Part shown: positions 7,120-15,323 of the stretch, in pieces
Layout of the letters: each line of letters starts with the position of its first letter
Position numbering within the stretch: position 1 is the first letter of the stretch
Assembly: GCA_030146615.1 (NCBI GenBank)
Contig: JASLBL010000210.1
Coordinates: 1-30,186, forward strand
Direction of reading: 5' to 3'
DNA length: 30,186 nucleotides
From: Actinomycetes bacterium
GTDB lineage: Bacteria; Actinomycetota; CALGFH01
Position numbers and translations under genes: made by a program
Notes under the pieces: generated by a model
Database searches by the model: none
What the model was told of the DNA's origin: nothing
What the model saw: only the letters and a program-made list of their open reading frames with translations

Positions 7120-7812
7120 ATGGGTGAGCTCGATGACCCGGTCGTGGTCGCGTTTCCCCTTCGAGGCGAGTGGTCGGTCCAGCGGACCCCGGCGCACCGG
7201 ATCCCCAGCCACGGCACCGACCTGCTCGGACAGCGGTACGCCTACGACCTGGTCCGCACCGCCCACCGCTCCGGCTTCCATCTGCACCCTGCGGGGACCC
7301 TGCGCTTCCTCCTCTTCGGGGGCCGGACCCAGGACTGCTACGGCTGGGGGCAACCGGTCCATGCGGCCTTCGACGGCGTGACCGTCGAGGTTGTGGACGG
7401 CATGGCCGAGCGCCAGTGGCTCCACGTCGTGCGGGAGTCCTGGCTGGCGGTGAGGAACACCTTGGCGTTCGCGCGGCGAGGGCTGGATCCCGCCCGGCTT
7501 GCCGGCAACCACGGGATCATGGCAACCGGAGGGACCTACGCGCTGTACGCGCACCTCGCGCCGGGAACCGTCGCTGTCACCAGAGGGCAGCAGGTCCACG
7601 CCGGCGAGGTGATCGGACGTGTCGGCCAGACCGGGAACTCGACCGCCCCGCACCTGCACTTCCAGGTGATGGACTCGGTGGACCCGCTGCGGGCAAGGGG
7701 CATCCCGTGTGCCTTCGCGGCGTACCTGGTGGAGCGCGATGGGCAGTGGCAGCGCGTCGAGCGCCGCATTCCCTACCGGCGCGAGCGTATCCGCTCGGTC
7801 TCATCGCCCTAG
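7120..7812 (+). CDS. M23-family metallopeptidase
   Basis: This is a 230-residue protein. The start (ATG 7120) is taken as the first in frame; no clear ribosome binding site is present, so the true start is uncertain. The zinc-binding pieces of M23 (lysostaphin/LytM-type) peptidases are visible: IPSHGTDLLGQRYAYDL at about residues 28-44, the glycine turn HAAFDGVTVEVVDG, YALYAHLAPGTVAV with GEVIGRVGQTGNS, and the catalytic HLHFQVMD at about 178-185. The family cleaves peptidoglycan cross-bridges or acts as a scaffold. No signal peptide is visible, which is unusual for a cell-wall enzyme and may mean an intracellular or mis-started protein. The gene runs straight into the cydB remnant. Confidence 0.8.
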   Translation: MGELDDPVVVAFPLRGEWSVQRTPAHRIPSHGTDLLGQRYAYDLVRTAHRSGFHLHPAGTLRFLLFGGRTQDCYGWGQPVHAAFDGVTVEVVDGMAERQWLHVVRESWLAVRNTLAFARRGLDPARLAGNHGIMATGGTYALYAHLAPGTVAVTRGQQVHAGEVIGRVGQTGNSTAPHLHFQVMDSVDPLRARGIPCAFAAYLVERDGQWQRVERRIPYRRERIRSVSSP

Positions 7813-7817
7813 CTTGC

Positions 7818-8180
7818 CAGCACTCGATCGGGCCGGTGTGGGAGGCCAACCACGTGTGGCTGATCTTCGTGCTAGTGGTGCTGTGGACCGCCTTCCCGCC
7901 CGTGTTCGCGGCCATCGCCTCCACCTTGTACATCCCCCTCACCCTGGCCGCGATCGGGATCATCGCCCGCGGGGCCGCCATCGCGTTCCGCAAGTTTGTG
8001 GCCGTGCGGGTCACGGCCGCCCTGGCCGTGGCCGCGGTGGTGTGGGGCTGGGCGGCCGGGCAGAACCCGTGGATGCTCCAGGGCGAGCTGACCATCGAGC
8101 AGGCCGCGGCCAGCCGGGCCGTCCTCCAGGCCGTGCTGGGCAGCCTGGCCGTCGGCACGCTGCTGTTCCTGCCCCGCTGA
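7818..8180 (+). pseudogene. cydB: cytochrome bd oxidase subunit II (CydB) remnant with internal deletion
   Basis: The frame carries GPVWEANHVWLIFVLVVLWT and FAAIASTLYIPLTLAAIGII, a hallmark of the early part of CydB (quinol oxidase subunit II, membrane). After RGAAIAFRK it jumps directly to VAVRVTAALAVAAVVWGWAA and NPWMLQGELTIEQAAA, which belong near the CydB C-terminus. Roughly 150 residues between these parts and about 45 at the N-terminus, including the first membrane helix, are missing. The frame stays open across the junction (about 7995). No cydA lies nearby. It is preceded without a gap by the M23 peptidase gene, which suggests a deletion that joined the two. Confidence 0.8.
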
Positions 8181-8369
8181 CGCCGATGGGCGGGTCGAGC
8201 GGATCCGTTGCGGCGCGGTGTCGATCGACGGCCGGTCCTGTGACAGCCGGCGCCGGCGCGGGCGAGGTGGGATACCCCTGGGTCGGGCCGACAGCCGCCA
8301 TGGCGGGCTGCTCCTCGGCACCCCACGGGTCAAAGGATCCGATCAGAGACGGAAGGGAAGGTGGCGATC

Positions 8370-8606
8370 ATGGGCCGCGGCCCAGACGACAGCTGGCAGG
8401 ACAGGGACATGCCCCAGACCGAGGACGTCGGGCTGCCCCAGCACGAGTGGGACGAGCGGCGCCGCCAGCAAGGGACCATCCCGGAAGAGGACCCGGCGGA
8501 CGTGGCCCGGCTACGGGACCCAAGGCTGGCCGAGACCGACCTGCCGGCACATGAGGACGACCGCCAGCAGGGCCGGGACACCGCGACCGAGCAGCAGAAC
8601 CCCTGA
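8370..8606 (+). CDS. small charged hypothetical protein
   Basis: A 78-residue, very hydrophilic protein rich in Asp, Glu, Arg and Gln, with no hydrophobic segment. ATG 8370 has GGAAGG about 8 nt upstream; GTG 8361 in the same frame is an alternative start. Composition and patches such as DDSWQDRDMPQTEDVGLPQH suggest a largely disordered cytoplasmic protein. I do not recognise a family. It stands alone between the cydB remnant and the hydrolase remnant. Confidence 0.55.
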   Translation: MGRGPDDSWQDRDMPQTEDVGLPQHEWDERRRQQGTIPEEDPADVARLRDPRLAETDLPAHEDDRQQGRDTATEQQNP

Positions 8607-8650
8607 TGCGGGACGACGCGGCCGCATTCGGGGAACAACGGGCCGGGTGG

Positions 8651-8943
8651 TCAGCGGCCGCCGTCGGTCGCCCGGCCCAGGAGCTCGGCCAGCGCCTGGT
8701 TGACGGCCCAAGCGTGGGTGAGGGTCACCATGTGCCCGCGCCGCCGGCGACCTCGACCCGCCGCGGGTGGCCGCCGATCTCCTGGGCGATGCGCCGGCTG
8801 TGGCGCGGGGGGATCAGCCGGTCCTCGGACCCGCACAGCACCAAAGTGGGGATGTCGCCGAGGGCCGGCAACGCCGCCGCCTTGTCGTGGTGGGCCAAGG
8901 CCGGGTAGAAGGCAGCGGCCACCGACTGTGACATCTGCGTCCG
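8651..8943 (-). pseudogene. alpha/beta hydrolase C-terminal remnant, frameshifted
   Basis: Only the last third of an alpha/beta-hydrolase remains. It reads AAAFYPALAHHDKAAALPAL, then IPTLVLCGSEDRLIPP (catalytic acid region), and, in the next frame, GHMVTLTHAWAVNQALAELL (catalytic His region) to the stop at 8651. The frame changes at about 8735, where AGH would need one more base. The nucleophile elbow and everything before it are missing: the fragment begins right after the PAP2 gene's stop codon on the same strand. It cannot be an active hydrolase. Confidence 0.7.
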
Positions 8944-8945
8944 CC

Positions 8946-9515
8946 TCACGGCCCCCGCGCCCGCACGGGGCGGATGACCCGCCAGCCGACCGCCAGCCAC
9001 GCCAGGCCGAGGACGGCGCCGGCGAGGACGTCGCTGGGGAAGTGGACGCCACGGTAGAGCCGCGCCATCGCCACCAGGAGCGAGGCGGCCAGTGCCAGAC
9101 CAGTCCCAACCCGGCCTCGCCAGTCCCTGGTCCCGGCCAGCAGCAGGAGCGCGAGCGCTCCGTACATGACTACCGCGGCCGACACATGCCCGGACGGGAA
9201 CGAGGCGGTGGAGGGCAGCTGCGGCCCCAGGTGGGACACGTCCGGACGGGAACGCCCGACCAGGCCGGCGACGGCCAGGAACAGGCTCACCTCGCCGGCC
9301 ATGACCACGACCAGGAACAGCGCCGGCCGCCACCACCGCGTGACCGCCACAACCAGCGGCACCGCCACCGCCAGGACGGTCACGATCACCTCGGTGCTCC
9401 CGAGCCGGCTGGCCAGGTTCATCAGCCCGTGGAGCGCCGGGTCACGCAGCGAGACGAACCACTGGAGGACCTGGCGGTCCAGGCGAAGCAGGAACCCCGC
9501 CGGCCGCGACCTCAA
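8946..9515 (-). CDS. PAP2-family phosphatase, core part (frame broken at its N-terminus)
   Basis: The frame encodes about 189 residues of a membrane phosphatase of the PAP2 superfamily (lipid phosphate or undecaprenyl-diphosphate type). Motifs: GRSRPD (C1), PSTASFPSGHVSAA (C2, catalytic His) and ARLYRGVHFPSDVLAG (C3, catalytic His and Asp). The C1 lysine of KxxxxxxRP appears replaced: the aligned stretch is AGLVGRSRP. The family's hydrophobic N-terminal helices are found in the neighbouring frame at 9520-9882, so one gene of about 300 residues was probably broken by an indel near 9515. No credible start exists in this frame; TTG 9515 is the only formal one. Confidence 0.8.
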   Translation of the reverse strand: MRSRPAGFLLRLDRQVLQWFVSLRDPALHGLMNLASRLGSTEVIVTVLAVAVPLVVAVTRWWRPALFLVVVMAGEVSLFLAVAGLVGRSRPDVSHLGPQLPSTASFPSGHVSAAVVMYGALALLLLAGTRDWRGRVGTGLALAASLLVAMARLYRGVHFPSDVLAGAVLGLAWLAVGWRVIRPVRARGP

Positions 9516-9882
9516 CCATCAGCAGGCCAAGCCCGGCGAGCGCGGTCAGCAGCAGGACCCAGGCCACCAGCAGCCGCGCGGTCGTGCGCCACGGGTCGGG
9601 CAGTGGGTCGCCCGAGGCGTCGGGGGCCGGCCGCAGTGCCGGCCAACCATGCACCACAAGCCCCAGCAGGAGCGCAAAGCTCACTCCGGCAACAACCACC
9701 ATCACCAGGCCGAGGAGGCTCCGGCCGGCGAACCACTGCACTGCGGGTGCGCGGAGCCAAGTCAGCATCTGTCGCAGCAGGGACCGGGGTCGGCTGCCGC
9801 CAGGGGTCTTCGGCGGTCGCGGGAGCCGCTCGGCACCCAGACGCCCGTCGGCGGCATCCCTGCCTCTGCCTGGCTGTGTCAT
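9442..9882 (-). pseudogene. N-terminal membrane part of the PAP2 gene, in another frame
   Basis: From ATG 9882 this frame reads a basic, Pro-rich leader of about 45 residues, then two hydrophobic helices: WFAGRSLLGLVMVVVAGVSF, and TARLLVAWVLLLTALAGLGL. It then loses sense after MVEVAAG, at about 9515, exactly where the PAP2 frame picks up with FLLRLDRQVLQWF; the formal stop is at 9442. Two N-terminal helices before a 'LDRxVxxWF' segment are usual in actinobacterial PAP2 proteins. No ribosome binding site is obvious before ATG 9882. Confidence 0.55.
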
Positions 9883-9911
9883 CGGTGGCGCCTGGTGGTA
9901 GCAACGACGAC

Positions 9912-10558
9912 ATGACGAGCCGGGAATGGCGGCGGCCGATGGGCGTGCTGGCCGACCTGCTGCGGGCGGTGACGCTGGCAAGCGTCGTGGCAGCCCTCGT
10001 GTGGTATCCGATCGAGGCGGCCCTCCGGTTCTTGCTCGTCCTGCTCGTCCTGCGCGTGATCGGCATCCCCCGGCCGTTCGACCTGGCCTTCGGGGCCACT
10101 CTGCTCCTGGCCACCTTGGCCGGGGTCGCCCGCTGGTACACAACCGTGGTCTGGATGGACGAGGCCCTCCACCTGGTCATCCCCGGCCGACCGCAGCCAT
10201 GGCCTATCTGGTCCTGGCCCGCGTCGACCTGCTCCCCGATCCCCAGGACCCGCCGATCCGGCACAACCGCTCGTCGATCGTCGTCCTCACCGTGTCCCTC
10301 GGGCTGACCGTGGCCTCCCTCTGGGAGCTGTACGAGTGGAGCGCCCGGCGGTTGCTCGACGCCAGCATCCAGGTCGGCTACGACGACACGATCATCGACC
10401 TCGCCCTTGGCGGGCTGGGGTCGCTGGTGGCCGGGCTCGCGCTGGCCTGGTGGGCGGCGTCCGGCTACGGGCCACGCCTGCGCACCGACACCCGACCCAG
10501 GGGCCGCGACGGACAGCCTCGCCCACCCCGGGCTGCTGGGCCAGGCCGGCTCCGGTGA
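9912..10558 (+). pseudogene. DUF2238/YjdF-like membrane protein, frameshifted
   Basis: From ATG 9912 the first frame encodes LLRAVTLASVVAALVWYPIE, two more helices and WYTTVVWMDEALHLVIPG. At about 10185 it loses sense, and the neighbouring frame continues with AAMAYLVLARVDLLPDPQD, TVSLGLTVASLWELYEW, QVGYDDTIIDLALGGLGSLV and a final helix to the stop at 10558. The combination of W-x-D-x-x-xH, E-x-YEW and GYDDT-x-x-D matches the layout of DUF2238/YjdF-type integral membrane proteins of about 210 residues, function unknown. One indel would restore the gene. Confidence 0.65.
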
Positions 10559-10623
10559 GTGATTGAACCATTGGGTCAGTCCTGGCCGGTGTGGACCACT
10601 CGGTGGGAGATCCTCGTTGAGGG

Positions 10624-11002
10624 TCATGGCAACTCCTTCCGTACCTGCTCGTCGGCCGGGTCCTGGCCGGCCGTCGGTTCCTGGCCGGCAGCTTCGGTGG
10701 CCGGCGCCGGCTTCTCCCTGGCCGCCCGGGTTGCGCATCGCCAGCAGGGGCGCCACTGCGACGGCGATGAACCACGCGTTCCGGGATGCCGACCGGAACT
10801 CGGTGTAGCCCACCACCCAGGGCGAGGCGAACAGCCAGATGGCCAGGAGCACGTTGCCCCATGCCGCCGTCGGGGATGACCTAGACACCGCGACGGCCGC
10901 CACCATGGTGATAGCCAGCCCGGTGACGACCGCGGTCCAGGCCGGCCGGACTCGTAGAACCCGAGCAGCCAGGGTCGCCGCCGGCGACCCCGTCCACCGC
11001 AT
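10624..11002 (-). pseudogene. SPW-like small membrane protein, frameshifted
   Basis: From ATG 11002 the frame shows three hydrophobic segments: AWTAVVTGLAITMVAAVAV, WGNVLLAIWLFASPWVVGY and NAWFIAVAVAPLLAM. The second resembles the SPW motif (N-x-x-L-x-x-WL-x-x-SPW-x-x-GY) of SPW-repeat proteins. At about 10727 a surplus G after AACCCG moves the frame; the other frame gives NPAAREKPAPATEAAGQEP and ends in a TGA at 10624 that overlaps an ATG (ATGA at 10627-10624). That ATG has AAGGAG upstream but opens only a short frame (MTLNEDLPPSGPHRPG) running into the convergent gene, perhaps a lost downstream gene. Confidence 0.6.
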
Positions 11003-11109
11003 CGACAGCGGTCGTCACCTGAGCGCTCGCGGGTCGCAACGGCGGGGGGCGGTTCCGACCGCTACCGTGATCCGGATGGACCCCGCTGGCCCCGAGGACG
11101 GGAGACAAC

Positions 11110-12013
11110 GTGCTCGTCGACCTGCTGCTCGACAACCGGACCGTCCCAGGCAAGCTGGTCAGCACCGCCGCCGTGCTGGCCCTGGCCGTCCTGCTGGCGG
11201 TGACGGTCGGGCGGCTGGCCGCCTGGCGGGTCGCCGACCCCTACAGCCGCTACTACACCCGCAAGGCCGTGCATTACCTGGTCGGCTTGGTGGCGATCGT
11301 GGCCGTCGCGCTCATCTGGCGGGCGTTCGCCGGCCGCATCGGCGTGGTCCTCGGCCTAGCCGCGGCCGGGGTGGCCTTCGCCATGCAGGAGGTCATCGGC
11401 GCCCTGGCCGGCTGGGTCAACGTCGTCTCGGGGCGGATCTTCCGGGTCGGCGACCGCATCCAGATGGGCGGGGTGCAGGGCGACGTGATCGACCTGACGC
11501 CGCTGCGGACCAAGATCCTGGAGATCGGGTCGGCTGCCGACGACGCCTCGTGGGTGAAGGGCCGCCAGCACACGGGCCGGATCGTGGCCGTGTCCAACAA
11601 GGCGACCTTCACCGAACCGGTCTACAACTACTCGGCGGTGTTCGAGTTCATCTGGGAGGAGCTGACCGTGCCGATCTCCTACCGCAGCGACTGGCGGGCG
11701 GCCGAGCGAATCCTGCACCAGGAGGCGGTGCGGGCCTCCGGCGCCGAGGGTGCGCAGGAAGCGATGCAGGCCATGACCCGCCGGTACCCGGTGCCACGGG
11801 CCGAGCTGGAGCCGCGGGTTCGCCCGCGCCACCGACAACTGGATGGAGCTGTCGGCGCGCTTCGTGGTCCCGGTGCGGACCGCCCGCTCGGTCAAGGACG
11901 CCTTGACCCGCCGCGTCTGGGACCGCCTTGACGCCGACGGAATCCAGATCGCGTCGGAGACCGCCGAGGTGACGCTGCGCCCTGGTCCGGCGGGTTGGAG
12001 GGCCACGCCATGA
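11110..12013 (+). CDS. MscS-family mechanosensitive channel, frameshifted near the C-terminus
   Basis: GTG 11110 follows GGGAG at 6 nt. Two N-terminal helices (KLVSTAAVLALAVLLAVTVG and VHYLVGLVAIVAVALIW) are followed by the pore helix and beta domain typical of MscS: LGLAAAGVAFAMQEVIGALA, NVVSGRIFRVGDRIQMGG, VQGDVIDLTPLRTKIL. The SNKATF stretch and the ferredoxin-like C-terminal region follow. After about residue 237 (near 11818) the frame loses sense, and the next frame continues FARATDNWMELSARFVVPVR to TGA 12013; the uncorrected frame ends at 11931. The stop overlaps the ATG of the Ddn-like gene (ATGA). Such channels release solutes on hypo-osmotic shock. If the shift is real, the C-terminal 65 residues are altered. 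Confidence 0.85.
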
Positions 12014-12416
12014 CGCGTGTCCACCAGCGGCAGACGAGGTTGCAGCGGATGCTGTTCCGAGCGCCCATCCTGCTCTACCGGCTCGGCCTCGGAGGGCTGC
12101 TCGGGGGCCGGTTCACCCTCCTGACCCACATCCTCGCGGACCCGCGGGTCCCCTTCCAGGTCGGCTGGCGCCGCTATGCCGGGCTGGCCCGGCCCCTGCC
12201 CGCCGAGGAGTCCGGCCGTCGCCTCGCCGACTACGCCAATCGCCACCCCCCGACCGCCGCGTGGCTGCTGCGGGCGCTCGGCCAGAGGTCGACGGCTCCG
12301 AGGCGGCCTACCGGCGGGTGGGGTCGGACCGCGAGCACGGGATCCCGCTAGTGGCGCTCACCCCCGGCGACGGAGGGGCCGCGACCACGGCGGGGCCGCC
12401 CCGTCCGGCGGGCTAG
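12010..12416 (+). pseudogene. Ddn-type deazaflavin-dependent nitroreductase, internally deleted and frameshifted
   Basis: ATG 12010 overlaps the MscS stop and follows GGAGG. The opening RMLFRAPILLYRLGLGGLLG then GRFTLLTHI is typical of F420H2-dependent Ddn-family proteins. The normal next part, with its GRKSG cofactor-binding segment (about 45 residues), is missing: THI joins directly to LADPRVPFQVGWRRYAGLAR, the later strand. The frame continues to LLRALG and then shifts at about 12284; the other frame gives VDGSEAAYRRVGSDREHGIP and ends at 12416. Loss of the cofactor segment makes enzyme activity unlikely. Confidence 0.75.
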
Positions 12417-12424
12417 GGTCGAAC

Positions 12425-13639
12425 ATGCGCCTCTCCCACCTGCGCGAGATGGTCCGCTCCAGCCTCTGGCTGGTGCCGGGAGTGTGCGTGGCGGTCGCGA
12501 TCGGGCTGGCCATGCTCGTGACCACGATCGACCAGCGCCTGGTCCGGGTCGGGTCGCCGCTGGTGTTCACCGGCGGCCCGGAGGCGGCCCGGACGCTGCT
12601 GTCCACCATCACCTCCTCGATGATCACCTTCACCGGCCTGGTCTTCTCCATCACGGTGGTGGTCCTGCAGCTCACCAGCAGCCAGTTCTCCCCGAGGGTG
12701 CTGCGCTCGTTCATGCGCGACCGGGCCAACCAGCTCGCCCTCGGCGTGTTCACGGCCACCTTCGTGTACGCCATGATGGTGCTGCGGACGGTGCGCAGCA
12801 GCTTCGAGGGCTCGCCCTTCGTTCCCCAGCTGGCCACCACGGTCGCCTTCGCGCTCGTCCTGGTGAGCGTCGGCCTGTTCGTCTTCTACATTCACCACAT
12901 CACCAACTCGATCCGGGCCGCCTCGATCGTCGCCGGCATCGGGCGCGAGACCCGGGCGGTGCTGGACCGCCGGTATCCCGAGGACGGTGCCGACCCGGGC
13001 CCGGTCCGCCCGGCCTCGACGCCAGCCCGCACCCTACCGGCGCCCCGACCCGGCGTGGTCGTGCTGGTGGACGAGCGGACCCTGGTCCGGCGGGCCGCCG
13101 AGGCCGGCTGCGTCCTGGCTCTGGTCCCGCGGGTCGGCGACTTCGTGCCCGCCGGCGCGCCGCTGCTCGAGGTCTTCGGCCGGGCCGACGCTCCGGAGGA
13201 CGAGCGCCTGATCGCCGCCGTCAAGCTCGGCCGGGAGCGGACCATGGAGCAGGACGTGGCCTTCGGCTTCCGCCAGCTCGCCGACATCGCCGACCGGGCC
13301 CTCTCCCCCGGCGTCAACGACCCGACCACCGCCCTGCAGGCGATCGACCAGCTCCACGACCTGCTGCGGCGGCTGGCCGACCGGCCCGTTCCTAGCGGCC
13401 GGCTGGCCGACGACGACGGCCGGCTACGGCTGCTGGTCCCGGTGGTCGGCTGGGAGGAGTTCCTGGCCGTGGCCGTCGACAAGGTGGTGCAGTACGCGGA
13501 GGGGTCCGGCCAGGTGCTGGCGCGGCTGCGGTCGATACTTGCCGACCTGCGGGAGGTGGCCCGGCCCGAGCACCGGGCCGCGGTCGACCGGCGCGTGGCG
13601 GCGGTGCGGGACCCGGAAGGCGCTCCGGCCGCGCGCTGA
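12425..13639 (+). CDS. DUF2254 membrane protein
   Basis: This is a 404-residue protein from ATG 12425, 8 nt after the Ddn remnant. Its four membrane segments are at about 14-37, 62-86, 105-128 and 138-160. The conserved DUF2254 core reads SMITFTGLVFSITVVVLQLT then SSQFSPRVLRSFMRD, followed by FYIHHITNSIRAASIVAGIG. A soluble C-terminal half (about residues 165-404) contains RTMEQDVAFGFRQLADIADR, then ALSPGVNDPTTALQAIDQLH, the best-conserved part of the family. The frame is intact. Function is unknown. It converges with the antiporter gene, with 12 nt between the two stops. Confidence 0.9.
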   Translation: MRLSHLREMVRSSLWLVPGVCVAVAIGLAMLVTTIDQRLVRVGSPLVFTGGPEAARTLLSTITSSMITFTGLVFSITVVVLQLTSSQFSPRVLRSFMRDRANQLALGVFTATFVYAMMVLRTVRSSFEGSPFVPQLATTVAFALVLVSVGLFVFYIHHITNSIRAASIVAGIGRETRAVLDRRYPEDGADPGPVRPASTPARTLPAPRPGVVVLVDERTLVRRAAEAGCVLALVPRVGDFVPAGAPLLEVFGRADAPEDERLIAAVKLGRERTMEQDVAFGFRQLADIADRALSPGVNDPTTALQAIDQLHDLLRRLADRPVPSGRLADDDGRLRLLVPVVGWEEFLAVAVDKVVQYAEGSGQVLARLRSILADLREVARPEHRAAVDRRVAAVRDPEGAPAAR

Positions 13640-13651
13640 GGCCGCTGCCGC

Positions 13652-14872
13652 TCAGCCCCGGGTGCGGCTGCCAGTGCGGCCGGTGGCGCGGGCGTAGCGG
13701 CGGCCGAGGGGGGCGGCGGAGACCCCGTGGGCGACCGTGCTCGCCACCACGACCAGGCTGCCGGCGGCCCACAGCCGCGAGTCGGTCACCCCCTGGTGCT
13801 CGGTGTGAGTCAGGTAGAAGAGGGCCGAGACGCCGATCGGCCCGAACCAGCCCAGCATGGCCGCGTCCGGAAGGCGCAGGCCGAGCGGGCGGCGCAGCGC
13901 CAGCGCCAGCGGCGGGCGGCGTAGCAGCAGGACAGCCACGGCAAAGGCCGGCCCCCGCCAACCCAGCTCCGCCCAGGCCGCCCAGGGCAGGGCGACCCCG
14001 AGCAGAACGAAGACCGGCAGCACCAGGTAGCGGGTGAGGGCCTCGTCGATCTCGACCTGCGGCTCCCGCTCGCTGCCGTGCACCACCCGGTTGTAGAGAA
14101 GCCCGGCGGCGAACACGGCCAGGACCCCGTCGACCCGCAGCAGTCGCCCCACGCCGAGCACGAACAGGGCCAGGAACAGCGCGAAGACCAGGTTCGTGGG
14201 CTCCTCGACGTCGTGGTGCCGTCTGGCGAACCGCATTGCCCGGCCGGCCAGCCCGCCCAGGAGCGCCCCGACCAGCAGCGCGACGCCCAGGTCGGTCACG
14301 GCCTGGCCAGCGGCGGACGACAGTGCCTCCCCGGCCATCAGCGCAAGCCCGAGCAGGACCAGCACCAGAGCGAGCCCGTCGTTGGCCCCCGACTCCATCG
14401 ACAACAGGCGGCGCAGGCGCCCGGGGAGGTGGCGCTCGGCCGGGTGGCCGGTCACCACGCTGGAGGCGAGCACTGGGTCGGTGGGGGCGACACACGCCCC
14501 GAGGAGCACCGCCAGCGCCAGAGGCAGGCCGAGAAGTCCCCAGCCGAGCCCGGCCACCACGACGGCCATGCCGGTCATGACCAACCCCAGCAGCCACGCT
14601 ACCGGGCGTCCGAGGCCGCGCAGGTCGCGCACCGGATAGCGCAGGGCGACGGCCATGAGGGCCACCGCCAGCAGCAGCCGGGAGGCCTCCAGCAGGACCG
14701 CCGCCCGGCGGGGCTCGGGCAGCTCGACCAGGCCGAGGACCTTTGGGCCGACGGCCACGCCGAGCAGCAGGGCCAGCAGCGGCTCGGACACCGGCAACTC
14801 CCGGACCCGGCCGGACAGGAACGCCAACCCGACGGCCAGGGCGCCGACGGCGGTCAGGTAGACGTAGAGCAT
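13652..14872 (-). CDS. CPA1-type cation/proton antiporter
   Basis: This 406-residue integral membrane protein starts at ATG 14872, where the A also ends the TGA of the upstream EamA remnant (TGATG). About 12 hydrophobic segments are seen. The antiporter core carries ACVAPTDPVLASSVVTG (the ATDP-type motif) and ESGANDGLALVLVLLGLAL (the ND motif), as in NhaP/CPA1 Na+(K+)/H+ exchangers. VFAAGLLYNRVVHGSE and GWFGPIGVSALFYL correspond to later conserved helices. There is no large C-terminal regulatory domain. The likely role is pH and cation homeostasis in the cytoplasmic membrane. The frame is intact. Confidence 0.88.
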   Translation of the reverse strand: MLYVYLTAVGALAVGLAFLSGRVRELPVSEPLLALLLGVAVGPKVLGLVELPEPRRAAVLLEASRLLLAVALMAVALRYPVRDLRGLGRPVAWLLGLVMTGMAVVVAGLGWGLLGLPLALAVLLGACVAPTDPVLASSVVTGHPAERHLPGRLRRLLSMESGANDGLALVLVLLGLALMAGEALSSAAGQAVTDLGVALLVGALLGGLAGRAMRFARRHHDVEEPTNLVFALFLALFVLGVGRLLRVDGVLAVFAAGLLYNRVVHGSEREPQVEIDEALTRYLVLPVFVLLGVALPWAAWAELGWRGPAFAVAVLLLRRPPLALALRRPLGLRLPDAAMLGWFGPIGVSALFYLTHTEHQGVTDSRLWAAGSLVVVASTVAHGVSAAPLGRRYARATGRTGSRTRG

Positions 14873-15315
14873 CAGCCCTCGGCGTGGCTGCGGGTGATGG
14901 CCGCGATGCCGGCCAGCAGCCCGGCCAAGGTGGCCACGGCCAGCGGGGACAGGTCGGCGGTGAGGCGCTTGCCGAGCAGCGTGTAGGCCGCCTCGCCGCA
15001 GACCGCCCCGAACACCAGCAGCGTGCCCAGCCACAGGCTGGTGCCGCCGACGGCGATGCCGCCCAGGACCGGCCAATCACGCCGGTCGAGGGCAGGCAGA
15101 ACGCCGCCGGGCTCCCGGTCTGCCCGGCGGCGGGTGGCCAGCAGCGGCACCGGCACAGCGACGGCCAGGGCCATGCGCAGCCCCGAGGCCAGGAACACAG
15201 GGAACGCCCTCGTCACCACCTTGCTGACCGGCCTGCCGCTGCCGAAGACGGCCATCCCGCCCCCAAGCAGCGCATAGGTGCCGGGACCGGCGGTCGTCCG
15301 GGCGCCGGTTCGCAT
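14872..15315 (-). pseudogene. EamA/DMT transporter, collapsed by internal and C-terminal deletion
   Basis: The 147-codon frame from ATG 15315 reads like an EamA drug/metabolite transporter: YALLGGGMAVFGSGRPVSKV, FPVFLASGLRMALAVAVPVP and LPALDRRDWPVLGGIAVGGT. It then jumps to LLVFGAVCGEAAYTLLGKRL, TADLSPLAVATLAGLLAG, which belongs to the second half. About 75 residues in between and the last 80 or so are absent (normal length about 290). The junction is in frame, and the shortened frame ends in a TGA sharing its A with the antiporter's ATG, so it may survive as a translated leader for that gene. No ribosome binding site is visible at its own start. Confidence 0.75.
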
Positions 15316-15323
15316 GGCCAGGG

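Noticed and set aside
8239..8933. Two more TGTCACA heptamers on the minus strand (8245-8239 and 8933-8927)
   Set aside because: They do not lie at a suitable distance before an intact gene; the second is within the hydrolase remnant. About four copies are expected by chance in the window.
8700..9911. Start of a long plus-strand frame opposite the hydrolase remnant and PAP2 genes
   Set aside because: Only its end (after 9912) is meaningful, as the membrane protein listed; the rest is antisense to recognised motifs.
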